64,000 nt of DNA from Blastococcus sp. URHD0036 (GTDB lineage Bacteria > Actinomycetota > Actinomycetes > Mycobacteriales > Geodermatophilaceae): contig NZ_JNIK01000001.1 of the NCBI RefSeq assembly GCF_000701365.1, forward strand, positions 62,001-126,000. The letters run 5' to 3'. Each line of letters starts with the position of its first letter. Position 1 is the stretch's first letter. Below are positions 1 through 8,462 of this stretch, one piece after another. The notes beneath the pieces are model-generated. The model saw only the letters and a list, made by a program, of their open reading frames with translations. It was not told where the DNA came from and did not search any database. The translations under genes and the position numbers were made by a program.

Positions 1-109
1 GGACGACGTCCACCCCGCGCTCGCCCAGCTGCCGGGCGACCGCGGCCCCGACCCCCTCCGAGGCGCCTGCCACCACGGCCCACGGCCCGTACCGTTCGGC
101 GAAGTCCAT
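1..109 (-). CDS. Short-chain dehydrogenase/reductase, N-terminal fragment
   Basis: The gene runs off the left edge, so only its first 36 codons are present. It starts at an ATG (107-109 on the reverse strand). The visible N-terminus reads MDFAERYGPWAVVAGASEG and then VGAAVARQLGERG. This is the Rossmann nucleotide-binding segment of classical SDRs, with the glycine motif in a GASEGVG form. SDRs are cytoplasmic NAD(P)H oxidoreductases of varied substrate; the substrate cannot be read here. It diverges from the catabolic-looking operon that begins at 218. Confidence 0.7.
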   Translation of the reverse strand, partial: MDFAERYGPWAVVAGASEGVGAAVARQLGERGVDVV

Positions 110-217
110 GGCGGCACCGTAGGGCCCGTCGTGTGGCCGGGGCCACAGCCGGCGCCGGAGCAACGGTATGGCTGTCGATAGGGTCGGCGCCCCGGCGTCT
201 CCCGATCGGAGCAGCAC

Positions 218-1099
218 ATGACGGACGGAGTCCAGGCGACGACGGCGGCGCCGGCCCGCGTCAAGCGGGTGGTGCACACCATCCACGCCGTCCGCGACAT
301 CGACGCCTGCCGGATGCGCTACCAGGACGTGCTGGGCGGGCTGGTCTTCGCCGAGGGCTACTTCGAGCCCGAGGACCGCGACATGGCGCTGCTCTACGTC
401 GGCGACCACATGGTCGAGCCGATGGCGCCGCGGCAGCCCGACGACCTCGGGAAGCCCTACTCCCGCTACCTCGCCCGGTACGGCGAGGGCTGGCACTCGT
501 TCGAGCTGCGCATCGCCGACTGCCCGGACGTGGCGGCCCGGCTGAAGGCTGACGGCTACACGCTGGCGTCGGACTACGGGATGTTCTTCTACGTCCGTCC
601 CGAGTCGACCGGAGGCCTGCTGCTCGAGGCCTGCGACGTCTCGATCCCCAACGACCCGTACGACCGCCGCAACTGGCGCCCGGACTGGGCCGAGGGCCAC
701 GCATCCACTGTGCTGCGGCTGGACCACATCGCCTGCGTGCTGAACGACGCCGAGGCCGCCCGCCGGCTCTTCACGACCTACGTGGACGGCGAGGTGCTCG
801 ACGACCGCCGGATCTCCGCTCCCCAGCCCGCGCGGCGGGTGCTGCTCCGGCTGGGCGGCGACGACGTCGCACTGATCCAGCCCGACGACCCGGCCTCCGG
901 GGTCCTGGCGGACTTCATCCGGCCGCCGACGTCAGGCGTGTACGCGCTGGTCTGGGCGGTCGAGGACCTCGGCCGCGCCCAGGCGTTCTTCGAGGAGAAG
1001 GGACTCCGTGTGACCCGCGAGAACTGCGTCTCCGGCGGCTTCGCCATCGACCCGGCGGACTTCCAGGGCGCCCGGCACGAGTTCGTGGCCGCGTCGTGA
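218..1099 (+). CDS. Two-domain VOC (glyoxalase/dioxygenase fold) protein
   Basis: This is a 293-residue protein with two vicinal-oxygen-chelate modules, one starting at VVHTIHAVRDIDACRMRYQDVLGG and one near residue 168 at LRLDHIACVLNDAEAARRLF. VOC proteins bind a metal and act as dioxygenases, lyases or isomerases on small aromatic or keto substrates. The start ATG has a purine-rich stretch (GGAGCAGCAC) just upstream. The stop overlaps the next start (GTGA at 1096-1099), so it is translationally coupled to a SnoaL-like and an SRPBCC gene. The set looks like a small catabolic operon. The substrate is unknown. Confidence 0.75.
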   Translation: MTDGVQATTAAPARVKRVVHTIHAVRDIDACRMRYQDVLGGLVFAEGYFEPEDRDMALLYVGDHMVEPMAPRQPDDLGKPYSRYLARYGEGWHSFELRIADCPDVAARLKADGYTLASDYGMFFYVRPESTGGLLLEACDVSIPNDPYDRRNWRPDWAEGHASTVLRLDHIACVLNDAEAARRLFTTYVDGEVLDDRRISAPQPARRVLLRLGGDDVALIQPDDPASGVLADFIRPPTSGVYALVWAVEDLGRAQAFFEEKGLRVTRENCVSGGFAIDPADFQGARHEFVAAS

Positions 1100-1596
1100 G
1101 CGAGGACCTCCGCGCCGAGGTGGCCGCTCTCTCCGCGCGGCTGCGCGAGCTGGAAGACCGGCAGGAGATCGCCCAGCTCGCGACCCGGTACGGCCCGGCC
1201 GTGGACGTCGGCGACCCGGAGGCGGCGGCTGCGCTCTGGGTGGAGGACGGCGTGTACGCCGCGCCGCCCTACGCGGTGTGGACCGGCCGCGAGGAGATCG
1301 CCGGCATGGTCGCCGGAGGGCACCAGGACCTGATCCGCGCCGGCGCCGGGCACGTGCTGACCCCGCTGCACGTGGAGCTCGCCGGCGACGAGGCGTACGG
1401 CTGGAACCACGCGATGAACGTGCAGTGGCGGGAGGCCGAGGGACACTTCGTCGTCTTCCGGCTGTCGGCCAACGAGTGGCGCTTCCGGCGTGGGCCGGCG
1501 GGCTGGAGGGTGGTGAGCCGGGTGAACCGGAACCTGGACGGCGCGGCCGAGGCCCGCGAGCTGTTCCGCGGCAGCGCGGAGGCCGCTCGTGGCTGA
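1096..1596 (+). CDS. SnoaL-like / NTF2-fold protein
   Basis: This 166-residue protein has the pattern of actinobacterial SnoaL_4-type proteins: a helical N-terminus (LRELEDRQEIAQLATRYGPAVD), an acidic FTEDG-like segment (LWVEDGVY) and a conical beta-sheet C-terminal half. Members of this fold are often aldol cyclases, dehydratases or ring-modifying enzymes. It starts with GTG inside the stop of the VOC gene and overlaps the next gene by eight bases, so the three genes are almost certainly one transcript. No specific reaction can be assigned. Confidence 0.7.
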   Translation: MSEDLRAEVAALSARLRELEDRQEIAQLATRYGPAVDVGDPEAAAALWVEDGVYAAPPYAVWTGREEIAGMVAGGHQDLIRAGAGHVLTPLHVELAGDEAYGWNHAMNVQWREAEGHFVVFRLSANEWRFRRGPAGWRVVSRVNRNLDGAAEARELFRGSAEAARG

Positions 1597-2065
1597 GCGC
1601 GTGTCGGTGACCCGGCGCATCCCGGCGCCGGCGGCCGCGGTGTTCGCGGTCGTCTCCGATCCCGCCGGGCAGGTGCGGATCGACGGCTCGGGGATGCTCG
1701 TCGCCGCCGACGGGGCCCGCCCGGCCGCCGTCGGGGACACCTTCGAGATGGACATGGACCGGACACCGCTGAACGACATCCCCGGCCTGACGGCGTACCG
1801 GACGCTCAACACGGTCACCGCGTACGTGCCGGACCGGCAGTTCGAGTGGAACGTGACCGCGCCCGGCCGTCCGCCGATCGGCTACGTGTGGGGGTACCTC
1901 GTCGAGCCGGCCGGGGAGTCGGCGGCCGACGTGACCTCCTACTTCGACTGGAGCGGCCTGAGCGAGGAGCGCAAGGCCCGCTCGGCCGGCCGGATGCCGC
2001 TGATCCCCGAGTCGACGATCGCCGCGACGCTGGAGCGGCTGGAGCGCGTGGTCACCGGAGACTGA
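1589..2065 (+). CDS. SRPBCC / polyketide cyclase-like protein
   Basis: A 158-residue protein with a GTG start. The opening VSVTRRIPAPAAAVFAVVSD is the first strand and helix of the SRPBCC (START-like) fold, followed by a PGLTAYRTLNTV-type middle and a C-terminal long helix (ESTIAATLERLERVV). The fold makes a deep hydrophobic pocket and is used by cyclases, dehydratases and lipid-binding proteins. It is the third gene of a tightly overlapping operon with a VOC and a SnoaL-like gene. The ligand is unknown. Confidence 0.7.
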   Translation: MAERVSVTRRIPAPAAAVFAVVSDPAGQVRIDGSGMLVAADGARPAAVGDTFEMDMDRTPLNDIPGLTAYRTLNTVTAYVPDRQFEWNVTAPGRPPIGYVWGYLVEPAGESAADVTSYFDWSGLSEERKARSAGRMPLIPESTIAATLERLERVVTGD

Positions 2066-2147
2066 CCCCGGGCGATGACTTCTGCCGCCTCGGGAGGTCT
2101 GCCTGGTTGCGCCGAGGTCCCGGCGCACTGACGAGGGAGAGAACCCG

Positions 2148-2762
2148 ATGAGCGACGACGTGGACGCCGACCAGGTCCGCGACTGGGTGGCCCGGACGTA
2201 CGGGGGCCTGGCCGACGTGCTCGAGTCCGGGCCGGCCGGGGTCTGGGACGCCCCGTCGCTCTGCGCCGGCTGGCAGGTGCGGCACGTGGTCGCGCACGTG
2301 TCCATGCCGGTGCGGCTCACGCCCGAGCGGTTCGGGGCCGAGATGGCGGCCGCCGGCGGGGACTTCGGCGTGCTGTCGGACACCGTGGCGGGCCGGGACG
2401 CCTCCCTCCCGGTCGCCGAGCACCTGGCCGCGCTGCGCTCGCCGGTGCTGCACGCCTGGCAGCCGCCCGGCGGCGGCGCGGCCGGGGCGCTGAACCACGC
2501 CGTCATCCACTCGCTGGACGTCACCGTGGCGCTCGGCGGGCCGGCGGTCGCGCCGGCCGACGCCGTGGCCGAGATCCTGCGGCAGCTCGACGCCGTGGAC
2601 GGCGCCTGGTTCGGGGTCGACCCGGCCGGCCGGCGGCTGGAGGCCACGGACTCGCCGTGGAGCCGGGGGGACGGCGACGTCGTCCGCGGGGACAGCGGGG
2701 AGCTGGTCGCGCTGCTGAGCGGTCGCCGGCTGCCGGACGGCCGGGAACTGCCCAAGCGCTGA
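2148..2762 (+). CDS. Maleylpyruvate isomerase family, mycothiol-dependent (DinB-like)
   Basis: A 204-residue DinB-fold protein of the actinobacterial maleylpyruvate isomerase/MDMPI family. Typical elements are the early W-x-APSLCAGWQVRHVVAHV segment, which supplies family histidines, and a NHAVIHSLDVTVAL helix later in the protein. These enzymes use mycothiol as cofactor in thiol-transfer or isomerisation reactions. An ATG start follows GGGAGAGAAC. It lies 82 bases after the SRPBCC gene and may share its transcript. The exact substrate is not evident. Confidence 0.7.
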   Translation: MSDDVDADQVRDWVARTYGGLADVLESGPAGVWDAPSLCAGWQVRHVVAHVSMPVRLTPERFGAEMAAAGGDFGVLSDTVAGRDASLPVAEHLAALRSPVLHAWQPPGGGAAGALNHAVIHSLDVTVALGGPAVAPADAVAEILRQLDAVDGAWFGVDPAGRRLEATDSPWSRGDGDVVRGDSGELVALLSGRRLPDGRELPKR

Positions 2763-2767
2763 CCCCG

Positions 2768-3064
2768 TCAGGGCCGGGGGTTCGTTCGTGTCCAGCCCCG
2801 CTCGTCGCGGCGCGCGCCCATCCCGGCCGCGCAGCGACGGCAGACCGCCTGCACCTCCTCGGCGTGCCGGCCGGAGTCCGGCTGCACGTCGGCCCAGGTG
2901 ACGTGCGGGAAGCGGGAGAGCCCGGACCTGCTCAGCGACAGCCCGCAGACGGTCTCGTTGCGGCCGCGCTCCCAGGCGTGCACCTCGCCGGCCGGGTAGC
3001 GGATGCCGTCGTCGGGGTCGGTCCACCGGTCCGCGGCGGCGACCGCCGCGTTGCGCACTGCCAT
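2768..3064 (-). CDS. Small cysteine-containing protein of unknown function
   Basis: A 98-residue ORF starting at ATG 3064. It reads as a compact soluble protein with WERGRNETVCGLSLSRSGLS, HVTWADVQPD and a VCRRCAAGM pair of cysteines near residues 75-78. The CxxC together with Cys40 could bind zinc. The gene is convergent with the preceding isomerase gene and lies downstream of the TetR gene on the same strand, 41 bases away. I do not recognise the family; codon use is like the neighbours, so I think it is real. Confidence 0.5.
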   Translation of the reverse strand: MAVRNAAVAAADRWTDPDDGIRYPAGEVHAWERGRNETVCGLSLSRSGLSRFPHVTWADVQPDSGRHAEEVQAVCRRCAAGMGARRDERGWTRTNPRP

Positions 3065-3105
3065 GCCCGCCCGGATACCCGCGGCGGGCCACCCGCACCG
3101 GGAGT

Positions 3106-3699
3106 TCAGACCGTCGCGGGCGTCAGGCTGCCGAGCAGTTGGTCGGCCGTCGCCGTGAAGCGGGCGACGTCGCCGTCCAGAGCGGTGATGAGCAGGGCGC
3201 CCTCCAGCGTGCCGAGCACCATGGTCGCCGTCGCCTCGGCGGTGCCGGGGCACCGCAGGCTCCCGTCGGCGCAGCCCTCCTCGAGAACCGCGCGCAGCCA
3301 CGTGGTGTTCGCGGCGAAGAAGTCGCAGACCGCCTGCCGGAGCGGCTCGGGCAGGGTGCGGTGCTCGGCGGCGAGCATCCCGCACAGGCACATGCGGTCG
3401 CCGTCGAGCACGCCGGTGTAGAGGCCGACGTAGCCGCGCAGCTTCTGCGCCGCATCGGGGGCGGTGGCGTCGAGGTCGGCGAGGGCGCCGGCGAACCGGC
3501 CGGCGTAGCGCTCGATGAGGGCCTGGCCGAGCTCTGCCTTGCTCGGGAAGTGGTAGTGCAACGCCGCCCGGGTCAGGCCCAGCTCCCGGGCCACGTCGCC
3601 GTAGCTGAAGCCGTTGTACCCGCGGGTCTGGAGGAGGCGCTCGGAGACGTCGAGCACCCGACTCCGCGTCGCCGGATCGGCATCGTCGCGGACGGACAT
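3106..3699 (-). CDS. TetR/AcrR family transcriptional regulator
   Basis: A 197-residue protein starting at ATG 3699; a longer in-frame upstream extension is unlikely because it would run through the operator. The N-terminal helix-turn-helix reads GYNGFSYGDVARELGLTRAA then LHYHFPSKAEL, which is the TetR signature. The C-terminal half contains DRMCLCGMLAAEHRTLPEPL, typical of the QacR/YcdC-like C-terminal domain of this subgroup. It sits divergent from a cupin gene at 3794, with a perfect palindrome between them, so self-repression and control of the cupin/DUF1059 genes is likely. Confidence 0.85.
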   Translation of the reverse strand: MSVRDDADPATRSRVLDVSERLLQTRGYNGFSYGDVARELGLTRAALHYHFPSKAELGQALIERYAGRFAGALADLDATAPDAAQKLRGYVGLYTGVLDGDRMCLCGMLAAEHRTLPEPLRQAVCDFFAANTTWLRAVLEEGCADGSLRCPGTAEATATMVLGTLEGALLITALDGDVARFTATADQLLGSLTPATV

Positions 3700-3720
3700 G
3701 AGGACCTCCGGCCCTGGGCA

Positions 3721-3740
3721 CTGACTTACGTGCAAGTCAG
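3721..3740. promoter_or_regulatory. Palindromic TetR-type operator
   Basis: CTGACTT-ACGTGC-AAGTCAG is a perfect 7-bp inverted repeat with a 6-bp spacer that itself reads ACGTGC. It lies 21 bases upstream of the TetR gene start and 53 bases before the divergent cupin start. The size and position are those of a TetR-family operator controlling both directions. Confidence 0.75.
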
Positions 3741-3793
3741 GATAGACCCTGCGGCCGCACCTCCACGGGGATCCACCGATGCGAGGAGACAGG

Positions 3794-4153
3794 ATGCCCA
3801 CCCAGAACACCGAGCACCGCACCTATGCCGAACCGGACGAGGTGCGCCAGTTCCCGCACGGCCGGGCCGAGATCCTGAAGCTCGCCGGGGCCGAGATCGG
3901 CCGGCTGGTCCTGGAGCCGGGCTGGCGCTGGTCCACCGACGTCAAACCGATCGCCGGCACCGAGCTGTGCGAGGCCCCGCACATGCAGTACCACGTCAGC
4001 GGCCGGGTGCACGTCGTCATGGCCGATGGCACCGAGTTCGAGGCCGGCCCCGGCGACCTGACCTCACTGCCCCAGGGACACGACGCCTGGGTCGTCGGCG
4101 ACGAACCCGCCGTCGTCGTGGACTGGTACGGCGCGAGCAACTACGCCCGCTGA
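3794..4153 (+). CDS. Cupin-domain protein
   Basis: A 119-residue single-domain cupin. Cupin motif 1 and 2 equivalents are seen as HMQYHVSGRVHVVMADGTEFEAGPGD and then SLPQGHDAWVVGDEPAVVVDW. ATG 3794 is chosen because GAGGAGAC lies just upstream; an ATG fifteen bases earlier is less well placed. Cupins bind metals or small ligands in a beta-barrel. It is divergent from the TetR gene and shares its operator region, so it is the likely target of that repressor. Confidence 0.75.
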   Translation: MPTQNTEHRTYAEPDEVRQFPHGRAEILKLAGAEIGRLVLEPGWRWSTDVKPIAGTELCEAPHMQYHVSGRVHVVMADGTEFEAGPGDLTSLPQGHDAWVVGDEPAVVVDWYGASNYAR

Positions 4154-4262
4154 CCGCACCCGCGGAGACGCCGGCAGCGGCGCGCTCCACCCCCTGTCGC
4201 CTCGCCCGGCGACGCACCACGGCCGGTGCCACCCGCCACCGGCCCGCACGGAAGGCACGCAC

Positions 4263-4457
4263 ATGGCCCGCAAGATGGTCGACTGCCGCACGATGCCCAG
4301 CGACATCAACTGCACCCTGACGATCGCCGGCGAGGAGGACGAGGTCCTCGACGCGGCAGTGGCGCACGCCGTCGCCAAGCACGGCCACGAGGACGGCCCG
4401 GAACTCCGCGAGGGCATCCGCGGCGGTCTGGTCGACGTCGAGCCGGCACTCGCCTGA
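4263..4457 (+). CDS. DUF1059 small protein
   Basis: A 64-residue protein beginning MARKMVDCRTMPSDINCTLT. It has the conserved DCR...N-C cysteines and the later AVAHAVAKHGHED helix of the DUF1059 family. The family has no established biochemical role. It follows the cupin gene by 109 bases on the same strand and may be co-regulated by the TetR repressor. Confidence 0.75.
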   Translation: MARKMVDCRTMPSDINCTLTIAGEEDEVLDAAVAHAVAKHGHEDGPELREGIRGGLVDVEPALA

Positions 4458-4567
4458 CCGACGTCCCGAAGCCCTGTCCGGACCGCCGGGCAGGGCCGGG
4501 GGCCGTCATGTGCGAGGGGGACGGGAGAGGCAACGCCTTCTTCCCACTTCAACGTATAGCGCACCGG

Positions 4568-4587
4568 GGGGCTTGCGGCAAGACCCC
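4568..4587 (+). promoter_or_regulatory. Rifamycin-associated element (RAE)-like inverted repeat
   Basis: The sequence GGGGCTTGCGGCAAGACCCC is an imperfect palindrome centred on CTTGCGGCAAG. It matches, with one apparent difference, the RAE consensus I recall (GGGGCTTGCGGCAAGGCCCC) found upstream of rifamycin-inactivating genes and helR in actinobacteria. It lies 24 bases before the GTG start of the HelR-like helicase. A TATAGC hexamer at 4555-4560 could be the -10 box, which would put the RAE at or just after the transcription start. Confidence 0.75.
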
Positions 4588-4611
4588 GGTCCGGGCTCAC
4601 ACTCGCCCATC

Positions 4612-6810
4612 GTGCAGCCTCTGACCAGCGCTTTCGCCCTCCCCGACGAGCTCTCCCGCAAGGCCGATCCGGCGCTGATCGGCGCCGACGAGCAGCACTT
4701 CGCGACCATCGCCGACAGCCTCGAGCAGTCGATCGCCGACCTCTCCGAACGCCTCGCCATCGAGCGCCGCGCCCCCGGCGGCACCGGCCAGGAGGCCCTC
4801 GACCGCGACCTCGAGGTGCACCGGCTGACCTCGCGGCTGCGCACCCTGCGCCGTTTCGGCCTGGACCTCTGCCTCGGCCGGATGGTCCGCGAGGACGGCG
4901 AGGCGGTGTACGTCGGCCGGCTCGGGCTGACCGACGCCTCGGGACGGCGGCTGCTGCTGGACTGGCGGTCGCCGGCCGCGGCGCCCTTCTTCGGCGCGAC
5001 GCACGCCGACCCCACGGGGCTGGTCAGCCGCCGCCGGTACCGCTGGACCCGCGGCCGGATCACCGACTACTGGGACGAGGTGTTCACCCCCGACGGGCTG
5101 GAGGGGCACGCCGCACTCGACGACCAGTCGGCGTTCATCGCCAGCCTGGGCGCCGACCGGTCGCCCCGGATGCGCGACGTCCTCGGCACGATCCAGGCCG
5201 ACCAGGACGCGATCATCCGTGCCGGTTCCGGCGGCGCGCTCGTCGTCGACGGTGGTCCGGGCACCGGCAAGACCGTCGTCGCCCTGCACCGCACCGCCTA
5301 CCTGCTCTACTCCGATCCGCGGCTGGGCTCGCGCCGCGGCCGCGTGCTGTTCGTCGGCCCGCACGAGCCGTACCTGGCCTACGTCTCCGACGTCCTGCCC
5401 AGCCTGGGGGAGGACGGCGTGCTGACCTGCACGCTGCGCGACCTGGTCCCGCAGGGGCGGACGGCGGGCGCCGAGTCCGACCCGGCGGTCGCCCGGCTCA
5501 AGGCCGACGCGCGGATGGTCGCCGCCGTCGAGCCGGCGGTGGCGCTGTACGAGGTGCCCCCGACCGGGCCCACCGAGGTGGTCACGCCGTGGGGGACCGT
5601 CGTCCTCGACGCCGGCGACTGGGCCGAGGCCTTCGACGCCCGCGACCCCGGGGCGCAGCACAACGAGGCCCGCGACCAGGTGTGGAACGCGCTGCTGGGC
5701 ATCGTCGTGGACCAGCTCCGGGACGCCGACGACGAGCCCGCCGACGCGGAGGGGGAGTTCGACGCCTACGGGATCGCCGCGGCCGACCCGGACGAGGTGT
5801 ACCGGCGGTCGCTGGCCGGGAACCGTGACCTGCTGCGGGAGTTCGGCCGCGCCTGGCCGCTGATCGAGCCGGCCGACCTCGTCGGCGACCTGTGGTCGGT
5901 GCCCGCCTACCTGCGCCGGTGCGCGCCGTGGCTGTCCTCGGACGAGGTCGCGCTCCTCCAGCGCCCGGAACCTGGTGCCTGGACGGCGTCGGACCTGCCG
6001 CTGCTCGACGCGGCCCGGCAGCGACTCGGGGATCCGGAGGTGTCGCGGCGCCGGCGCCGGCAGGAGGCCGGAACCGCCGCCGAACGCGCCCGGATGGCCG
6101 ACGTCGTGGCCGACCTCCTCACCACCGACGACTCCGACATGAAGGTGATGGCGATGCTGCGCGGGCAGGACCTGCGCGCGGCGCTCGTGGACGAGGCGGC
6201 GCTGCCGACCGCCGAGCCGGACCTGCTGGCCGGCCCGTTCGCGCACGTCGTCGTGGACGAGGCGCAGGAGCTGACCGACGCCGAGTGGCAGATGCTGCTG
6301 CTGCGGTGTCCCTCGCGGAGCTTCACGGTCGTCGGGGACCGGGCGCAGGCCCGGCACGGGTTCGCCGAGTCGTGGGAGGAGCGGCTGGCGCGGGTCGGGC
6401 TGGCGGACGTGCGGCTGGCGTCGCTGACGGTGAACTACCGGACGCCGGCGGCGGTCATGGCCGAGGCCGAGCCGGTGATCCGGGCGGCGCTGCCGGACGC
6501 GAACGTGCCGATGTCGATCCGGAGCAGCGGTCTGCCGGTGCGGCACGGGTCGGCCTCGGACCTCGACGCCGTCGTCGCCGACTGGCTGGCCACGCACACC
6601 GACGGGATCGCCTGCGTGATCGGCGCACCGGCGTCCGCCGGGTCGGCGCGGGTGCGGTCGCTGACGCCGGTCCTGGCGAAGGGGCTGGAGTTCGACCTCG
6701 TCGTCCTCGTGGACCCGGAGTCGTTCGGCACCGGCATCGAGGGGGCGGTGGACCGCTACGTGGCCATGACTCGGGCGACCCAGCAGCTCGTCGTCCTCAG
6801 AAACTCCTGA
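4612..6810 (+). CDS. helR: HelR/HelD-like RNA polymerase-associated UvrD-type ATPase
   Basis: This 732-residue superfamily-1 helicase-like protein matches actinobacterial HelD/HelR in length and layout. It has an N-terminal coiled-coil region (residues about 20-90), then RLGLTDASGRRLLLDWRSPAA, Walker A GGPGTGKT at residues 214-221, a DEAQELTDAEWQ Walker B-like motif near 550, GDRAQ, and a C-terminal AMTRATQQLVVL motif. HelR binds RNA polymerase and displaces rifamycins; HelD recycles stalled polymerase. GTG 4612 is chosen because upstream in-frame sequence contains the RAE. The RAE makes rifamycin induction likely. Confidence 0.8.
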   Translation: MQPLTSAFALPDELSRKADPALIGADEQHFATIADSLEQSIADLSERLAIERRAPGGTGQEALDRDLEVHRLTSRLRTLRRFGLDLCLGRMVREDGEAVYVGRLGLTDASGRRLLLDWRSPAAAPFFGATHADPTGLVSRRRYRWTRGRITDYWDEVFTPDGLEGHAALDDQSAFIASLGADRSPRMRDVLGTIQADQDAIIRAGSGGALVVDGGPGTGKTVVALHRTAYLLYSDPRLGSRRGRVLFVGPHEPYLAYVSDVLPSLGEDGVLTCTLRDLVPQGRTAGAESDPAVARLKADARMVAAVEPAVALYEVPPTGPTEVVTPWGTVVLDAGDWAEAFDARDPGAQHNEARDQVWNALLGIVVDQLRDADDEPADAEGEFDAYGIAAADPDEVYRRSLAGNRDLLREFGRAWPLIEPADLVGDLWSVPAYLRRCAPWLSSDEVALLQRPEPGAWTASDLPLLDAARQRLGDPEVSRRRRRQEAGTAAERARMADVVADLLTTDDSDMKVMAMLRGQDLRAALVDEAALPTAEPDLLAGPFAHVVVDEAQELTDAEWQMLLLRCPSRSFTVVGDRAQARHGFAESWEERLARVGLADVRLASLTVNYRTPAAVMAEAEPVIRAALPDANVPMSIRSSGLPVRHGSASDLDAVVADWLATHTDGIACVIGAPASAGSARVRSLTPVLAKGLEFDLVVLVDPESFGTGIEGAVDRYVAMTRATQQLVVLRNS

Positions 6811-6827
6811 GATCGGCCGGCCGGGGA

Positions 6828-6854
6828 TGTCGAGAACCGGCAGCCGGCTCCGTC
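6828..6854 (+). promoter_or_regulatory. ECF42-type promoter for the DGPF/sigma operon
   Basis: TGTCGA at 6828-6833 and CGTC at 6851-6854 are separated by 17 bases. This fits the ECF42 promoter signature as I recall it (TGTCGA at -35 and CGA/TC at -10). It lies 46 bases upstream of the DGPF gene of an ECF42 module, consistent with autoregulation. The second ECF42 module in this window has the same arrangement and spacing. Confidence 0.6.
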
Positions 6855-6900
6855 CCAGGGGTGTGGCGCCAGGATGGGCGCCGAGACCGAGGAGAGAGAC

Positions 6901-7308
6901 ATGGCCAAGTACCTGCTGCTCAAGCACTACCGCGGCGCACCGGCTGCGGTGAACAACGTGTCGATGGACCACTGGACGCCGGAGGAGGTCACGGCGCACA
7001 TCCAGTACATGAACGACTTCGCCGACCGGTTGCGGGAGAACGGCGAGTTCGTGGGGGAGAACGCGCTGGCGCCCGAGGGGATGTGGGTCCGGTACGACGG
7101 CGAGGGCCGCCCGCCGGTCACCGACGGCCCGTTCGCCGAGACGAAGGACCTGATCGCCGGCTACATGATCATCGACGTCGACACCCCCGAGCGGGCGATC
7201 GAACTGGCCGGTGAGCTGTCGGCCGCGCCGGGCAAGGACAGCAAGCCGATCCACGAGTGGCTCGAGGTCCGCCCGCTCTACGGCGAGCCCTCCCTCGTCT
7301 CGGAGTGA
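6901..7308 (+). CDS. YCII/DGPF-domain protein, ECF42 module partner
   Basis: A 135-residue YCII-related protein. The conserved VTDGPFAETKDLIAGYMIIDVD segment carries the DGPF motif that names the family. ATG 6901 follows a strong GAGGAGAGAGAC. DGPF proteins are the standard genetic partners of ECF42 sigma factors, and the stop overlaps the start of the downstream sigma gene (GTGA). A putative ECF42 promoter lies just upstream. The biochemical role of the DGPF protein is not settled. Confidence 0.85.
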   Translation: MAKYLLLKHYRGAPAAVNNVSMDHWTPEEVTAHIQYMNDFADRLRENGEFVGENALAPEGMWVRYDGEGRPPVTDGPFAETKDLIAGYMIIDVDTPERAIELAGELSAAPGKDSKPIHEWLEVRPLYGEPSLVSE

Positions 7309-8462
7309 CCGTCCCGCTCGACGAGGCCCTGCTGAGGGGCCTCGTCCCGGGCGTGCTGGGCGTCCTCGTCCGCCGCGGAGCCGACTTCGCGGCGGCCGAG
7401 GACGCCGTCCAGGAGGCGCTGGTCGAGGCGGTCCGGACCTGGCCGGCCGACCCGCCGCGGGACCCACGCGGGTGGCTGGTGACCGTGGCGTGGCGCCGGT
7501 TCCTCGACGCCACCCGCTCGGAGGCGGCGCGCCGCCGGCGCGAGGACGTCGTCGACGTCGAGCCGGAGCCCGGCCCGGTGCCCGACACCGACGACTCGCT
7601 GCACCTGTACTTCCTCTGCGCGCACCCGTCGCTGTCGCCGTCGTCGGCGGTGGCACTGACGCTGCGCGCCGTCGGCGGGCTGACGACCCGGCAGATCGCC
7701 GAGGCCTACCTGGTGCCTGAGGCGACGATGGCGCAGCGGATCAGCCGGGCGAAGCGGACCGTCGCCGACCAGCGGCTGGACCAGCCGGGCGACGTCGGCA
7801 CCGTGCTGCGCACGCTCTACCTGGTGTTCAACCAGGGCTACTCCGGCGACGTCGACCTGGTCGCCGAGGCGATCCGGCTGACCCGCCAGCTCACGGAGGC
7901 CATCGACCACCCCGAGGTCGCCGGGCTGCTCGCGCTGATGCTGCTGCACGCGGCCCGGCGCGCGGCCCGGACGGCGCCCGACGGCAGTCTCGTGCCGCTG
8001 GCGGAGCAGGACCGCAGCCGCTGGGACACCGCCGCGATCGCCGAGGGGGTGCAGATCCTGCAGACGGCGCTCTCGCGCGACCGGCTGGGGGAGTACCAGG
8101 CCCAGGCGGCGATCGCGGCGCTGCACGCCGATGCGCGCACCGCCGAGGAGACCGACTGGGTGCAGATCGTCGAGTGGTACGACGAGCTCGTGCGGCTGAC
8201 CGGCAGCCCGGTGGTGCGGCTCAACCGCGCGGTGGCCGTGGGGGAGGCCGACGGCCCGCACGCCGGCCTGGCCGCGCTCGCGGAGCTCGACCCCTCCCTG
8301 CCGCGGTACGCCGCGGTGGCCGCGCACCTGCAGGAGCGGGCCGGCGACCTCGCGACGGCGGCACGGCTCTACGCCGATGCCGCGACCAGGGCGACCGACA
8401 CCGCCGAGCGCGACCACCTGACCCGGCAGGCCGCCCGCCTCAACACGGCACTGGGGAGCTAG
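7305..8462 (+). CDS. ECF42-group RNA polymerase sigma factor with TPR-like C-terminal extension
   Basis: A 385-residue protein beginning at GTG 7305. Region 2 is seen in AAAEDAVQEALVEAVRTWP and PRGWLVTVAWRRFLDATRS. Region 4 is TTRQIAEAYLVPEATMAQRI then SRAKR. The remaining 200 residues form a helical, TPR-like extension (NQGYSGDVDLVAEAIRLTRQL, ERAGDLATAARLYADAA) characteristic of ECF42, which lacks an anti-sigma factor and uses this extension for control. It overlaps the DGPF gene by four bases. Its TAG stop overlaps the stop of the convergent hemerythrin gene. Confidence 0.85.
   Translation: MTVPLDEALLRGLVPGVLGVLVRRGADFAAAEDAVQEALVEAVRTWPADPPRDPRGWLVTVAWRRFLDATRSEAARRRREDVVDVEPEPGPVPDTDDSLHLYFLCAHPSLSPSSAVALTLRAVGGLTTRQIAEAYLVPEATMAQRISRAKRTVADQRLDQPGDVGTVLRTLYLVFNQGYSGDVDLVAEAIRLTRQLTEAIDHPEVAGLLALMLLHAARRAARTAPDGSLVPLAEQDRSRWDTAAIAEGVQILQTALSRDRLGEYQAQAAIAALHADARTAEETDWVQIVEWYDELVRLTGSPVVRLNRAVAVGEADGPHAGLAALAELDPSLPRYAAVAAHLQERAGDLATAARLYADAATRATDTAERDHLTRQAARLNTALGS

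Noticed and set aside
4597-7656. A 1019-codon open frame on the minus strand opposite the HelR-like gene
   Set aside because: It is antisense to three well-supported genes, has low-complexity Arg/Gly/Pro-rich sequence and no domain. Long open antisense frames are expected at this GC content.
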